Below, piece by piece: positions 35,029 through 43,429 of a stretch of 64,000 nucleotides of DNA (position 1 is its first letter; each line of letters begins with the position of its first letter). The DNA comes from Salinimicrobium sp050750585 (lineage in GTDB: Bacteria > Bacteroidota > Bacteroidia > Flavobacteriales > Flavobacteriaceae). The stretch is from contig NZ_JBOJLM010000001.1 of assembly GCF_050750585.1 (NCBI RefSeq), forward strand, positions 248,001-312,000, written 5' to 3'. The translations under genes and the position numbers were made by a program. The notes under the pieces were generated by a model that ran no database searches, was not told the origin of the DNA, and saw only the letters and a list, made by a program, of their open reading frames with translations.

Positions 35029-35632
35029 GTTCTTTTTTTATGTTTTTACTTAGTTGTGAAGATTGAAGATCCTGTCTTTCTTCAAGGTGCCGACAAACGG
35101 AATGTACATCATCCTTTTCAAATCCCTGGTGCAGCTTTGCCATAGCCTGCACCTTAACCGGTTCGCACCAAAACCCGGTGATGAGCGGAAGATGGTCTTC
35201 AATCATCTCTCTTGGCAAATCTTTGTATAAAACAGGACATTTTTGATCTTTTTCAAACCTGCGGATGAGGTTTTGAAGACTTTCCTCCAGCTCTTCGGTA
35301 GTCTGCAATTTCAGTTTTACATTTACATGTACGGCCGAATAATCCCAGGTGCTAATGTTGATGTCTTTGTACCAGGAAGAGGACACGTAGCCGTGTGCGC
35401 CGTGAAAGATAAGCAGGGCATCGAGGCCGTCTTTTAAGAATTTGTATTGCTCATTGGCTTCGGCGATGTGCCCGTATAACCTGAATTTTTCGGGAGTACC
35501 TTCAATTAATACCGGAATATGAGTAGCCAGCAGGTCTTCTCCCTGCAACACAAAGGTGGCGAAGGGATGCTGGTCTATAAAATCGAAAACGTACTGCGGA
35601 TCTTTCTTAAGGTATTTCTTTTGCCGAAACAT
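35012..35632 (-). CDS. PaiB-like FMN-binding protein
   Basis: A 206-residue protein of the PaiB family (flavin-binding split barrel), recognisable from HPFATFVLQGEDLLATHIPV, the HGYVSSSWY motif and TWDYSAVHV. In Bacillus, PaiB is called a negative regulator of sporulation and protease genes, but most homologues are probably flavin- or haem-binding enzymes. It lies between the GntA-like gene (3 bp gap) and the DUF1989 gene (17 bp overlap). A redox step in that small pathway is a plausible role. Confidence 0.87.
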   Translation of the reverse strand: MFRQKKYLKKDPQYVFDFIDQHPFATFVLQGEDLLATHIPVLIEGTPEKFRLYGHIAEANEQYKFLKDGLDALLIFHGAHGYVSSSWYKDINISTWDYSAVHVNVKLKLQTTEELEESLQNLIRRFEKDQKCPVLYKDLPREMIEDHLPLITGFWCEPVKVQAMAKLHQGFEKDDVHSVCRHLEERQDLQSSQLSKNIKKEHGTGH

Positions 35633-35635
35633 ATT

Positions 35636-36316
35636 TTATTTTTTTCCGTGAAGAAAAGGACATTTCCATTCTTCTCCAACTTTTCGGCCGCTATACTGTC
35701 TGGCTTCGCTGCGTTCTCCAAAATCTTCGAGCATGGGGTTGATCTCTCCCTGCAGCTCAATATCCCTTTCCCTAATTTTATCTCTTACGGTGTGGTAAGT
35801 GTTCATTTCCCTCAATTTCTCAAACTGCCAGTGCAGGTTAAAAGCAATGGCTGGGTAAGGCGCCTGTCTTGCCTTGCGGGAGCTGTTGGGGTGCAGACCT
35901 ACGATATAAAAAGCGCGGCCTCCAAGACTAAAGCTAAAACTTTTATGGGCCGGATCCTGGCTTACTTCTTTATCCCACGGCATATCATCTTCTTCGTGCA
36001 GGTACTGTAACTGTTGCCAAAGCACCTTCTCAAATTCTTCTTCGGAATAATGCTGCTTACCTTTAAAACCGACTAAAAAGGTGAGAAAATCATTAGATTC
36101 AAAATCGTATGCTGCGATGTATTTCTTTAAATCGGTAAGTATGGCTTTCGCAGTTTCTTTGCTTCCGAAGTTATCGTATTCATGAAAGTCCACTTTGTCC
36201 ATACTAAACACGGTCTGGGCCATAACGCATGGATGATTGTTACCTAATATGAAATCTTCAAACTGAGATTTCGCAGAAGAAACTTCAGAAATTTCCTTTT
36301 CTTTTACCTGGGACAT
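35636..36316 (-). CDS. YqcI/YcgG-family haem-dependent N-hydroxylase-like protein (GntA/DcsA type)
   Basis: A 226-residue protein of the YqcI/YcgG family. Family features are FEDFILGNNHPCVMAQTVF, the FLVGFKGKQHYSEEEFE stretch, and ALGGRAFYIVGLHPNSSRKAR-like SLGGRAFYIVGLHPNSSRKA, with the closing CPFLHGKK. Characterised members are haem enzymes that hydroxylate the guanidine nitrogen of arginine or arginine-derived compounds (DcsA in cycloserine synthesis, GntA in guanitoxin synthesis). The His and Cys residues in HPC and CPFLHG could bind the haem. It heads a tight operon with PaiB-like and DUF1989 genes. Confidence 0.8.
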   Translation of the reverse strand: MSQVKEKEISEVSSAKSQFEDFILGNNHPCVMAQTVFSMDKVDFHEYDNFGSKETAKAILTDLKKYIAAYDFESNDFLTFLVGFKGKQHYSEEEFEKVLWQQLQYLHEEDDMPWDKEVSQDPAHKSFSFSLGGRAFYIVGLHPNSSRKARQAPYPAIAFNLHWQFEKLREMNTYHTVRDKIRERDIELQGEINPMLEDFGERSEARQYSGRKVGEEWKCPFLHGKK

Positions 36317-36422
36317 AAAAATGTATTTCAGTAAAAATAATATCTGAAAGTGTTGTTTTCAGCAGGTTTAAGAATCCCTTAGTTGAGTTTTAAGTAAGAT
36401 TAACAGCTTTTTGCCTAATGAG

Positions 36423-36689
36423 TTAGTTTTTATCTCGATAGCGGTAAATAAGGAAAAGCATAAAGCTGTTGAGCATTAAAGCAACCCCGTTGGTAGCGAT
36501 AATGGGAATGTCTTTTGTGATCGCCCCATAAGTCACCCAAAGTGCCAGGCCGGTAATGAGAACAAAGAACATTCCGGGAGAAACGTCGTCTACCTCTTTG
36601 GTCTTCCAGGCCTTCCAAATTTGCGGGGTGACCGCTGCAGTGGTAAAAACGCCTGCGGTTAGGCCCAATATTTCTGTCCAGCCTATCAT
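36423..36689 (-). CDS. SemiSWEET/PQ-loop transporter
   Basis: A protein of 88 residues with three helices and the PQ motif (TTAAVTPQIWKAWKTK), a half-SWEET that dimerises to carry sugars or other small solutes. The ATG at 36687-36689 overlaps the stop of the DUF421 gene (TAATG), so translation is coupled; a longer start at 36716 inside the upstream gene is unlikely. Confidence 0.85.
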   Translation of the reverse strand: MIGWTEILGLTAGVFTTAAVTPQIWKAWKTKEVDDVSPGMFFVLITGLALWVTYGAITKDIPIIATNGVALMLNSFMLFLIYRYRDKN

Positions 36690-37210
36690 TATCGCGCTAC
36701 ATCTTTTAATAACCAATCTTCAAGTATTTCATCTTCGCTGTTGCTGTGCAGTACCGAAATATCTCCTGTGGTCTCAAAAACTACTGCCCGAACTTGAGAG
36801 AGGTTCAGCACATTTGCCTCGCGCAGCTTTGATCTTAAATCTCCTTCGGTGACCTTTGCCCTGCGCAGGTTGTGTGTAAGTATTTTCTGTCCGTCCATAA
36901 GCATTAAAGGAGAATTATCTACCGCTTCACCAACTCCTTTATATCTTCGGAAAAAAGCAACACTAATCTGTAATCCGTAGATGAGAGCGAGCCCGAGAAT
37001 TCCGCTTGACAGGCTCACATTTTTGGAAAGCACTGTAGATGCGATTATAGAACCTATGGCCACCGTCATAGCGAAATCGAAGCTCGACATTTTTGAAAAA
37101 CTGCGTTTCCCTGCCAGCCGTGTAAACAGGATGATCGCGGTGTAAATACCTATCGCGTTTACCGAGATAGCAATAACAGATTCCCAGCCTATGTTAAACC
37201 ATTCTTCCAT
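36689..37210 (-). CDS. DUF421 membrane protein (YetF-like)
   Basis: A protein of 173 residues from the ATG at 37208-37210 (a second ATG 36 bp upstream would add twelve hydrophobic residues). It has three N-terminal helices, the motif RLAGKRSFSKMSSFDFAMTVA and a soluble C-terminal DUF421 domain (LMDGQKILTHNLRRAKVTEGDL). The family sits in the inner membrane; function unknown, possibly stress-related. It is coupled to the downstream SemiSWEET gene. Confidence 0.82.
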   Translation of the reverse strand: MEEWFNIGWESVIAISVNAIGIYTAIILFTRLAGKRSFSKMSSFDFAMTVAIGSIIASTVLSKNVSLSSGILGLALIYGLQISVAFFRRYKGVGEAVDNSPLMLMDGQKILTHNLRRAKVTEGDLRSKLREANVLNLSQVRAVVFETTGDISVLHSNSEDEILEDWLLKDVAR

Positions 37211-37256
37211 AGTATAATAATTGGTTAAGAGAAACAAGATAAGCATCTGAGGTTTA

Positions 37257-38114
37257 TCAGGCGCCTACCACTTCGCCGCCGTTCACGTGAATGACCTGCC
37301 CGGTGATATAACTGGCATCTTTAGAGGCCAAAAATACGTACGCCGGCCCTACTTCGCTGGGTTGCCCGGCTCTTCCAAGCGGAACTTTTTTGCCAAATTC
37401 GGCTACGTGTTCTTCACTAAAGGAAGCAGGAATTAGCGGCGTCCAGATTGGGCCCGGGGCAACGCCGTTTACTCTGATATTTTTCTCTGCCAGCATTTTT
37501 GAAAGCGAGCGGGTAAAGGCAGTGATTGCGCCCTTTGTACTCGAATAATCGAGCAGGTGCTCACTGCCGCGATAGGCCGTCACTGAGGTGGTGTTAATGA
37601 TACAATCACCGTTTTTAAGATGTTTTAAAGCCTCATTGAGGGTAAAGAAATAAGGATAGATATTAGTTTCAAAAGTCTTTTTAACCTGGGCTGAGGTCAC
37701 TTCTTCGGGTTCCTCTTTTGGAAACTGCATGGCCGCATTGTTTACCAGAATATTGAGGCCACCGAATTTCTTAACGGTCTTCTGCACCACTTCCCGGCAG
37801 AATTTTTCATCCTTAAGGTCTCCTTTTAGGGCCAAACCTTCAGATCCTGCTTTTTCAATCATTTTGACGGTTTCTTTGGCATCTTTGTCTTCAGAAAGAT
37901 ATACAATGGCCACTTTAGCGCCTTCTGTAGCAAAATGTACCGCTACACTTTGGCCAATACCGCTGTCACCGCCGGTGATAAGCGCCACTTTGTCTTTCAG
38001 TTTTTCACTGCCTTTGTAATCTTTTCGTATCACCTCGGGTTCGGGGTGCATCTTTTGCTGGTTTCCCGGTTGTTTTTCCTGCTTCTGCTTCGGAAGGTCT
38101 TTAGGTTTGCCCAT
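37257..38114 (-). CDS. Short-chain dehydrogenase, YghA/general stress type
   Basis: A 285-residue SDR with a hydrophilic N-terminal extension (GKPKDLPKQKQEKQPG) typical of the YghA/GSP39 subgroup. Cofactor motif: TGGDSGIG. Active site: Ser in NTTSVTAYRGS and Y-x3-K in DYSSTKGAI. The GPIWTPLIPASF block follows. The acidic/basic choice after strand two suggests NADP is possible. It is thought to reduce aldehydes under stress. It stands in the same orientation as the DUF421 pair, 47 bp upstream. Confidence 0.9.
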   Translation of the reverse strand: MGKPKDLPKQKQEKQPGNQQKMHPEPEVIRKDYKGSEKLKDKVALITGGDSGIGQSVAVHFATEGAKVAIVYLSEDKDAKETVKMIEKAGSEGLALKGDLKDEKFCREVVQKTVKKFGGLNILVNNAAMQFPKEEPEEVTSAQVKKTFETNIYPYFFTLNEALKHLKNGDCIINTTSVTAYRGSEHLLDYSSTKGAITAFTRSLSKMLAEKNIRVNGVAPGPIWTPLIPASFSEEHVAEFGKKVPLGRAGQPSEVGPAYVFLASKDASYITGQVIHVNGGEVVGA

Positions 38115-38223
38115 AGCTTGACTTTTAGAATTTTAAAGTTAGAGAACCACACTTTAGGCTGCTGAAGGTTTAAGAAAGATTTAGCGCAGCTTTAAACAAA
38201 GAATAACGTCTCTTTAATTTGAA

Positions 38224-38231
38224 TATCTTTG
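38224..38231 (+). promoter_or_regulatory. -7 element close to the flavoprotein start
   Basis: An exact TATCTTTG ends 11 bp before the ATG at 38242. The transcript would start about 5 bases before that ATG. Confidence 0.45.
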
Positions 38232-38241
38232 AGGCTGAAAA

Positions 38242-39468
38242 ATGACATTTTTGGAACCTCTTTCTTTTGATATTGTAATTATTGGCGGTGGCGCCGCCGG
38301 ATTCTTCACCGCGATAAATGCTGCGGAAATGGCTCCGGAAGCCAAAATTTGCATCCTGGAAAGAGGAAAAGATGTGCTTACCAAGGTGAGGATCTCGGGC
38401 GGCGGAAGGTGTAACGTTACCCATGCCGAATTCCTTCCGAAGGAACTCACTAAAAACTATCCTCGCGGCGAAAAAGAGCTGCGCGGACCCTTCCACAGCT
38501 TCATGACCGGAGATACCATCGAATGGTTCGAAAAGAGAGGCGTGCCGCTGAAGATCGAGGATGACGGGAGAATGTTTCCGGAATCAAATTCTTCAGAAAC
38601 CATTATAGATCTATTTCTACGGGAGTCAAAAAGGTTAAATATCGAGGTGCTTACCAAAAGAGCGGTGCAGGATGTGCAATTGCACAATGGCCGCTGGAAG
38701 ATTGAAACTTCCCAGGAAAATTTCACTGCAGGTAAAGTACTTGTTGCCACCGGAAGCAATCCAAAAATGTGGGAAATGCTGAAAGATCTGGGGCACAACA
38801 TTGTCCCCGGCGTGCCTTCGCTGTTCACCTTTAAAATTACCGATGCCCGAATCAAAGATCTCCCCGGAGTGGCTACAAATGCCGTTGTTCGCCTAAGAGG
38901 TAAAAAGCTGGAAACTGCAGGGCCACTTTTGATCACTCACTGGGGCATGAGCGGGCCTGCTATTCTGAAACTTTCGGCCTGGGGCGCAAGGGAACTCAGC
39001 GATAAAAAGAATTTTGAGATCGAAGTCAACTGGCTGCCCGAACTTTCTCCTGAAGAAATTTCTGAAGAACTGCAACGTCTCAAAAAGGACAGTGCGAAAC
39101 AGTCGCCACATAAATATGCACAGTTTGAGCTGCCAAAACGGCTTTGGCAAAGTTTGGTTAATGTTTCGGGAGTTGATAGCGACCTCCGCTGGGCCGATCT
39201 CAATAAGCAGCAGCTGGAAGAATTAACAAGCCAACTTAGCTGTGGCACTTTCCAGGTGCATGGAAAAAGTGCTTTTAAAGAAGAGTTCGTGACTGCGGGT
39301 GGAGTAGAACTAAAAGAAGTGAACTTTAAAACTTTTGAAAGCCGGGTCTGTAAAAACCTCTTTTTGGCAGGTGAGGTTTTAAACATTGATGCCATCACCG
39401 GCGGCTTCAATTTCCAAAATGCCTGGACCGGCGGATTTCTTGCAGCAAAGGCTATGACTTTAGAATAA
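38242..39468 (+). CDS. HI0933/BaiN-type FAD-dependent oxidoreductase
   Basis: A 408-residue flavoprotein. The FAD-binding motif IIGGGAAGFFTAINAA is at the N-terminus, followed by the HI0933-family block VRISGGGRCNVTHAE, and near the C-terminus AGEVLNIDAITGGFNFQNAW. Members are NAD(P)H-dependent reductases of unclear substrate (BaiN reduces bile-acid intermediates). The ATG at 38242 lies within a palindromic motif (38238-38252) and very close to a promoter; a TTG at 38251 would be an alternative start, with little effect on the domain. Confidence 0.9.
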   Translation: MTFLEPLSFDIVIIGGGAAGFFTAINAAEMAPEAKICILERGKDVLTKVRISGGGRCNVTHAEFLPKELTKNYPRGEKELRGPFHSFMTGDTIEWFEKRGVPLKIEDDGRMFPESNSSETIIDLFLRESKRLNIEVLTKRAVQDVQLHNGRWKIETSQENFTAGKVLVATGSNPKMWEMLKDLGHNIVPGVPSLFTFKITDARIKDLPGVATNAVVRLRGKKLETAGPLLITHWGMSGPAILKLSAWGARELSDKKNFEIEVNWLPELSPEEISEELQRLKKDSAKQSPHKYAQFELPKRLWQSLVNVSGVDSDLRWADLNKQQLEELTSQLSCGTFQVHGKSAFKEEFVTAGGVELKEVNFKTFESRVCKNLFLAGEVLNIDAITGGFNFQNAWTGGFLAAKAMTLE

Positions 39469-39506
39469 TCTGAGGCTTTTTCTGCTGGCTATTATTATTT
39501 ATTTTG

Positions 39507-39662
39507 TTAGGCGTTTGGTCGTATTTCTTTATTCAAGCGTTTCCTTTTAAAATATTCGACGATTTCCTTTTTAGTCATGGTTGACAATTTTTCGCTTAAT
39601 GTTTTTCGTTGCTCCCGCATAAATTGAACAGCATCAAAATCTTTTTTAGTTTTCATTTTCAT
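39507..39662 (-). CDS. 51-residue partner gene downstream of the PIN toxin
   Basis: A short frame overlapping the 3' end of the PIN gene by 17 bp; its ATG at 39660-39662 lies in the final codons of that gene. The product starts MKMKTKKDFDAVQFMREQRK and ends in a basic tail, with a helical middle (TMTKKEIVEYFKRKR). Size, charge and overlap fit a toxin-antitoxin partner. Gene order would be toxin first, the reverse of most VapBC loci. No other partner fits: upstream of the PIN gene there are only 28 bp before the next gene. Confidence 0.6.
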   Translation of the reverse strand: MKMKTKKDFDAVQFMREQRKTLSEKLSTMTKKEIVEYFKRKRLNKEIRPNA

Positions 39663-40116
39663 AGTTTATTATTTCTCTTGGTGAGCGAATTTCCAATTGC
39701 TTATACCCATTTTTCATGTTTATGGCATTGTACCCACGTATTCGCTCAATATTTACTATATGCTTAAAATTCCAGCTTATTAAAAGATCAGCTCGGTTTA
39801 CTGTCGCTAAGGCGATATGGAGACAATCTGCATAGCTTGTTTTTCCCACTACCTTTTCTTTTTGATATTCTAATGCTAATTCAACCGCTTCATCGTCTGT
39901 TTCGAGAAAATCGGTCAGGTCAGCTTTTATCCTGGTCACTAAGGTCTTAACTTTCCCGGGCGCAAATTTTAATTCCTCCTGAGTGACATCAGAAAACAAG
40001 ATTATAAATTCCCCCTTATTTATTCGTTCAAAAAGCGGTTTGGTGAATTCTTCAAATTCCATATCAAAAAATCCTCCAAAAACTGACGTATCAATGTAAA
40101 TCCGCTGTTTTTTCAT
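39646..40116 (-). CDS. PIN-domain ribonuclease (VapC-like toxin)
   Basis: A 156-residue PIN protein: the first acidic residue is in IYIDTSVFGGFFD, further acids in DDEAVELALEYQKE and YADCLHIALATV, and the last in the LISWNFKHIVN strand. PIN proteins cut RNA with a metal held by three to four acids; VapC toxins cut tRNA or rRNA. The start ATG at 40114-40116 matches the family. It overlaps the 51-residue gene downstream, which is likely its antitoxin. Confidence 0.82.
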   Translation of the reverse strand: MKKQRIYIDTSVFGGFFDMEFEEFTKPLFERINKGEFIILFSDVTQEELKFAPGKVKTLVTRIKADLTDFLETDDEAVELALEYQKEKVVGKTSYADCLHIALATVNRADLLISWNFKHIVNIERIRGYNAINMKNGYKQLEIRSPREIINYENEN

Positions 40117-40144
40117 CTATTAAATTTACCAAATTTTGCATTGA

Positions 40145-40961
40145 CTACCGATTCTGCTGTTTAAAAACTATTTTATTGAACCAGGAAATCGGTAGGAGCT
40201 TTCGGGCGATGAGTACTGCCCCGGCACCTTTTCCGGCAGGATATCTTAATTTTTGGCTGTCATCTGTAGCGGCTTTATAAACGGTTTCTGCAACTACCTC
40301 GGGCCCGGGAGCTTTCTCATTTCTTTTCTTCATTCCGTTGAGAATATTTTTCTCCATTTTGTCGTAGCCTTTCACATTGTCATTTTCAAAGGTTTTTAGA
40401 GAACGACCATGAAAATCTGTTTTAATAGCAGCCGGTTCTATCATTTTAACTTCGATGTTGAACTGTTTTAGTTCATATTGTAAAGCTTCAGTGAAACCTT
40501 CAAGCGCCCACTTACTGGAGCAGTACAAACTGTACAGCGGAATGGTGAACCTGCCCACCACAGAGGAGGTGTTGATGATCATGCCTTCCCCTTTCTGCTT
40601 AAAATAAGGGATAAATTCGCGGGTAAGATCCATCACGCCCAAAAACATTCACCTTAAACTGGTTGAGTACATCCTCTTCTGAAGATTTCTCAAATGCGCC
40701 CACTGCGCCATAACCTGCGTTGTTAAACAGGACATCTATGGAGGTGAAATCGTCTTTCACCTGTGAGATAATATTTTGCAGGTGCTCCTTTTTTGTCACG
40801 TCCAGCCTGTAAAGTTTCAGGTTAGAGGTTTCCCCTAACTCAGTTTCTTCTTCGGGAGAACGCATGGTCGCGGCAACATTCCAGCCTTTTTCGGCAAAAA
40901 GTTTTGCTGTGGCGCGGCCAATTCCGCTGGAGGTACCTGTGATCAATATGGTCTTGCTCAT
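40145..40961 (-). pseudogene. Short-chain dehydrogenase, frameshifted
   Basis: Two frames together make one SDR of about 272 residues. The first (from ATG 40961) carries TGTSSGIG and NNAGYGAVG and runs to NQFKVNVFG. The second picks up at GVMDLTREF and carries the catalytic Ser (INTSSVVG) and Y-x3-K (YCSSKWALEG). The joint is at 40638-40645, where ggg precedes a ttttt run on the minus strand (cccaaaaa on the plus strand): one extra base there breaks the frame. The homopolymer context makes a sequencing error about as likely as a true mutation. Confidence 0.8.
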
Positions 40962-41026
40962 AGTTATATTTTTTTTGCCTCTCTAAAATAGCATTTTTAA
41001 ACGGCTTTCGCTTTTTCAGGAAAATC

Positions 41027-41034
41027 TATCTTTG
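41027..41034 (+). promoter_or_regulatory. -7 element of the mevalonate operon
   Basis: An exact TATCTTTG lies 14 bp before the mvaD ATG. A tttcg about 20 bp upstream may serve as the -33 element. Confidence 0.5.
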
Positions 41035-41048
41035 CGTAAACTGCAAGC

Positions 41049-42134
41049 ATGACCAAAAAAGATTTTATTCCGAAGTCCTACCCGGCAGCGATAGAGCAGG
41101 GGGAGGTAACCTGGCAAAGCCCGAGTAACATTGCCCTCGTAAAATACTGGGGAAAGCTGGAACATCAAATTCCGGCGAATCCTTCTATAAGTTTTACACT
41201 GGATTCCTGCCGGACAACCACCACGCTTAACTTCAAAAAAAGGCAAAAGCCGGCAGATGATTTCCACTTCGACCTGACTTTTGAGGGGGAGAAAAAAGGA
41301 TCTTTCCGACCAAAAATTGAGAAGTTCCTGGAAAGAATAGATCCTTATTTGCCCTTTTTGAAGGACTATAAATTCACTATTGAAACCTCCAATTCCTTTC
41401 CGCATAGCAGCGGGATCGCTTCTTCGGCCAGTGGGATGAGTGCCCTGGCACTTTGCCTTATGAGCCTGGAAAAGCAATTAAATCCTGAAATGGATGAAGA
41501 ATATTTCACCCGGAAAAGCTCATTTTTGGCAAGATTGGGATCGGGCAGTGCCTGTCGCAGCATTGAAGGAGAGCTTGTAGTCTGGGGCATGCATAACAGT
41601 ATTTACAGGAGCAGCAATCTCTACGGGGTTCCTTTTCGGGATGAAGTCCATGAAAACTTCAGGAATTATCGCGACACCATTTTGCTTGTCGACAAAGGTG
41701 AAAAGCAGGTGAGCAGTACCTTGGGGCATGATCTTATGAATGATCATCCTTATGCAGAAACCCGCTTCAGGCAGGCGCACGATAACCTTGATAAGCTCAA
41801 AAAGATCTTCCGCAGTGGTGATCTTTCAGAATTTATAAAAGTAGTGGAAAGTGAAGCCTTAACCCTGCATGCCATGATGATGACGAGTCAGCCGTATTTT
41901 CTCCTTATGAAACCAAACACGCTGGCGATCATCAACAAAATTTTCAGGTTTAGAGAAGAAACCGGGCTGCATCTTTGCTTTACTCTTGATGCAGGTGCTA
42001 ATGTACATTTGCTTTTTCCGGAGAAAGAGGCGCAGGAAACGCTGGAATTTATTGAAGCAGAACTAAAACTATTCTGCCAGAACGGCCAGTATATCAATGA
42101 TAAAGTAGGCAGCGGCGCGAAGAAATTGGCCTGA
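41049..42134 (+). CDS. mvaD: Diphosphomevalonate decarboxylase
   Basis: A 361-residue GHMP-superfamily enzyme that makes isopentenyl diphosphate from mevalonate diphosphate. Visible motifs: SNIALVKYWGK (substrate loop), the ATP loop SSGIASSASGMSALAL with its Ser-rich helix start, SACRSIEGELVVW, and the late FTLDAGANVHLLF, which carries the catalytic Asp. It is the first gene of a run with mevalonate kinase and a prenyltransferase. The start ATG at 41049 follows a good promoter. Confidence 0.93.
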   Translation: MTKKDFIPKSYPAAIEQGEVTWQSPSNIALVKYWGKLEHQIPANPSISFTLDSCRTTTTLNFKKRQKPADDFHFDLTFEGEKKGSFRPKIEKFLERIDPYLPFLKDYKFTIETSNSFPHSSGIASSASGMSALALCLMSLEKQLNPEMDEEYFTRKSSFLARLGSGSACRSIEGELVVWGMHNSIYRSSNLYGVPFRDEVHENFRNYRDTILLVDKGEKQVSSTLGHDLMNDHPYAETRFRQAHDNLDKLKKIFRSGDLSEFIKVVESEALTLHAMMMTSQPYFLLMKPNTLAIINKIFRFREETGLHLCFTLDAGANVHLLFPEKEAQETLEFIEAELKLFCQNGQYINDKVGSGAKKLA

Positions 42135-42184
42135 TAATTGACTTAGATCATATAGGGTAATGAATTACATTTCAGTTAAATGTA

Positions 42185-42192
42185 TATCTTTG
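42185..42192 (+). promoter_or_regulatory. -7 element inside the mevalonate gene run
   Basis: An exact TATCTTTG sits 51 bp after the mvaD stop. It would start transcription near 42198, before the DUF2442 gene and mevalonate kinase. Confidence 0.45.
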
Positions 42193-42227
42193 CAGCAATA
42201 TGTTCGAAGACTTACCGATTCAAGAAA

Positions 42228-42458
42228 TTGAAAACCGTTAAGACTAACATAAAAATTAAGGATGTATTCTTCAGGGATGAGAAAGTTTTCTTTTCTTTAG
42301 AAGATGGTGAGATTGGCGCTCCTTTGGAGTGGTATCCCAGATTATACAACGCTTCTCAAGAAGAGCTGTTGGATTTTTCAATTTCTCCCGGTGGTTATGG
42401 GGTGCATTGGAAGAGGGTAGATGAAGATCTTTCTGCCCACGGAATATTAAACTCATAA
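42228..42458 (+). CDS. DUF2442 protein
   Basis: A small protein of about 76 residues with the DUF2442 pattern: VFFSLEDGEIGAPLEWYPRL, NASQEELLDFSIS and YGVHWKRVDEDLSAHGIL. The family is thought to act in toxin-antitoxin or DNA-binding contexts; no reaction is known. The TTG at 42228-42230 is taken as start because the in-frame ATG at 42180 lies upstream of the promoter element and would add residues unlike the family. It lies between mvaD and mevalonate kinase by position only. Confidence 0.75.
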   Translation: MKTVKTNIKIKDVFFRDEKVFFSLEDGEIGAPLEWYPRLYNASQEELLDFSISPGGYGVHWKRVDEDLSAHGILNS

Positions 42459-42482
42459 CCAGGAAAAAAATACCAAGTCGCT

Positions 42483-43421
42483 ATGAAAGGACCTTTATTT
42501 TATTCTAAAATCTTACTCTTCGGAGAATATGGGATCATCAAAGATTCCAAAGGTTTGTCTATTCCGTATAACTTCTACAATGGGGCTTTAAAAGTTGATG
42601 AAGATCCATCGGAAGAAGCACAGAAATCTAACAGGAGCCTAAAGCGATTTGCAGATTATCTGGAGGAGCTGCAGGCGAAAATGCCGGAGCTTGTTCAATT
42701 TAATTTTACTGAACTTAAGGCAGATATAGAAAAAGGGATGTACTTCGATTCCAGTATTCCGCAGGGATATGGAGTGGGAAGTAGTGGGGCTTTAGTGGCC
42801 GCAATTTATGATGAATACGCAGTAGAAAAGATCACTGTACTCGAAAATCTTACCCGGGAAAAGCTATTGAAGCTGAAAAAGATCTTTGGCGAAATGGAGT
42901 CCTTCTTCCACGGGAAATCTTCGGGGCTGGATCCATTGAACTCCTATTTAAGCATTCCGATTTTAATCAATTCTAAAGACAATATTGAACCTGCGGGTAT
43001 TCCATCGCAAACTCAGGATGGAAAAGGTGCAGTGTTCCTGCTCGACAGTGGTTCTGTTGGAGAGACTGCTCCCATGGTGAACATTTTTATGGAGAACATG
43101 AAGCAGGAACCTTTCAGAAAAATGCTGAAAGATCAATTCGTAAAACACACAGATGCCTGTGTTGATGATTTCTTAAAAGGTGACGTAAAATCTCTTTTTG
43201 GGAACATGAAAAAGCTGTCTCATGTTGTACTCGACAACTTTAAACCTATGATCCCGGACCAATTCCATAAACTTTGGAAAAATGGAATTGAAACCAATGA
43301 CTACTACCTCAAGCTTTGCGGCTCTGGTGGTGGAGGTTATATTCTTGGATTTACAGAAGATATTGAAAAGGCCAGAAAAGCATTAAAAGATTACCGTCTG
43401 GAAGTAGTCTACAACTTCTAA
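42483..43421 (+). CDS. mvk: Mevalonate kinase (GHMP kinase)
   Basis: A 312-residue GHMP kinase: SKILLFGEYGII (N-terminal motif), SIPQGYGVGSSGALVAAI (ATP loop), the catalytic Asp in SSGLDPLNSYLS, and CGSGGGGYILGF near the end. It phosphorylates mevalonate. Given mvaD upstream and a prenyltransferase downstream, mevalonate kinase is the best assignment among GHMP kinases. The start ATG follows a gaaa-rich leader 24 bp after the DUF2442 stop. Confidence 0.88.
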   Translation: MKGPLFYSKILLFGEYGIIKDSKGLSIPYNFYNGALKVDEDPSEEAQKSNRSLKRFADYLEELQAKMPELVQFNFTELKADIEKGMYFDSSIPQGYGVGSSGALVAAIYDEYAVEKITVLENLTREKLLKLKKIFGEMESFFHGKSSGLDPLNSYLSIPILINSKDNIEPAGIPSQTQDGKGAVFLLDSGSVGETAPMVNIFMENMKQEPFRKMLKDQFVKHTDACVDDFLKGDVKSLFGNMKKLSHVVLDNFKPMIPDQFHKLWKNGIETNDYYLKLCGSGGGGYILGFTEDIEKARKALKDYRLEVVYNF

Positions 43422-43429
43422 AACGCTCC

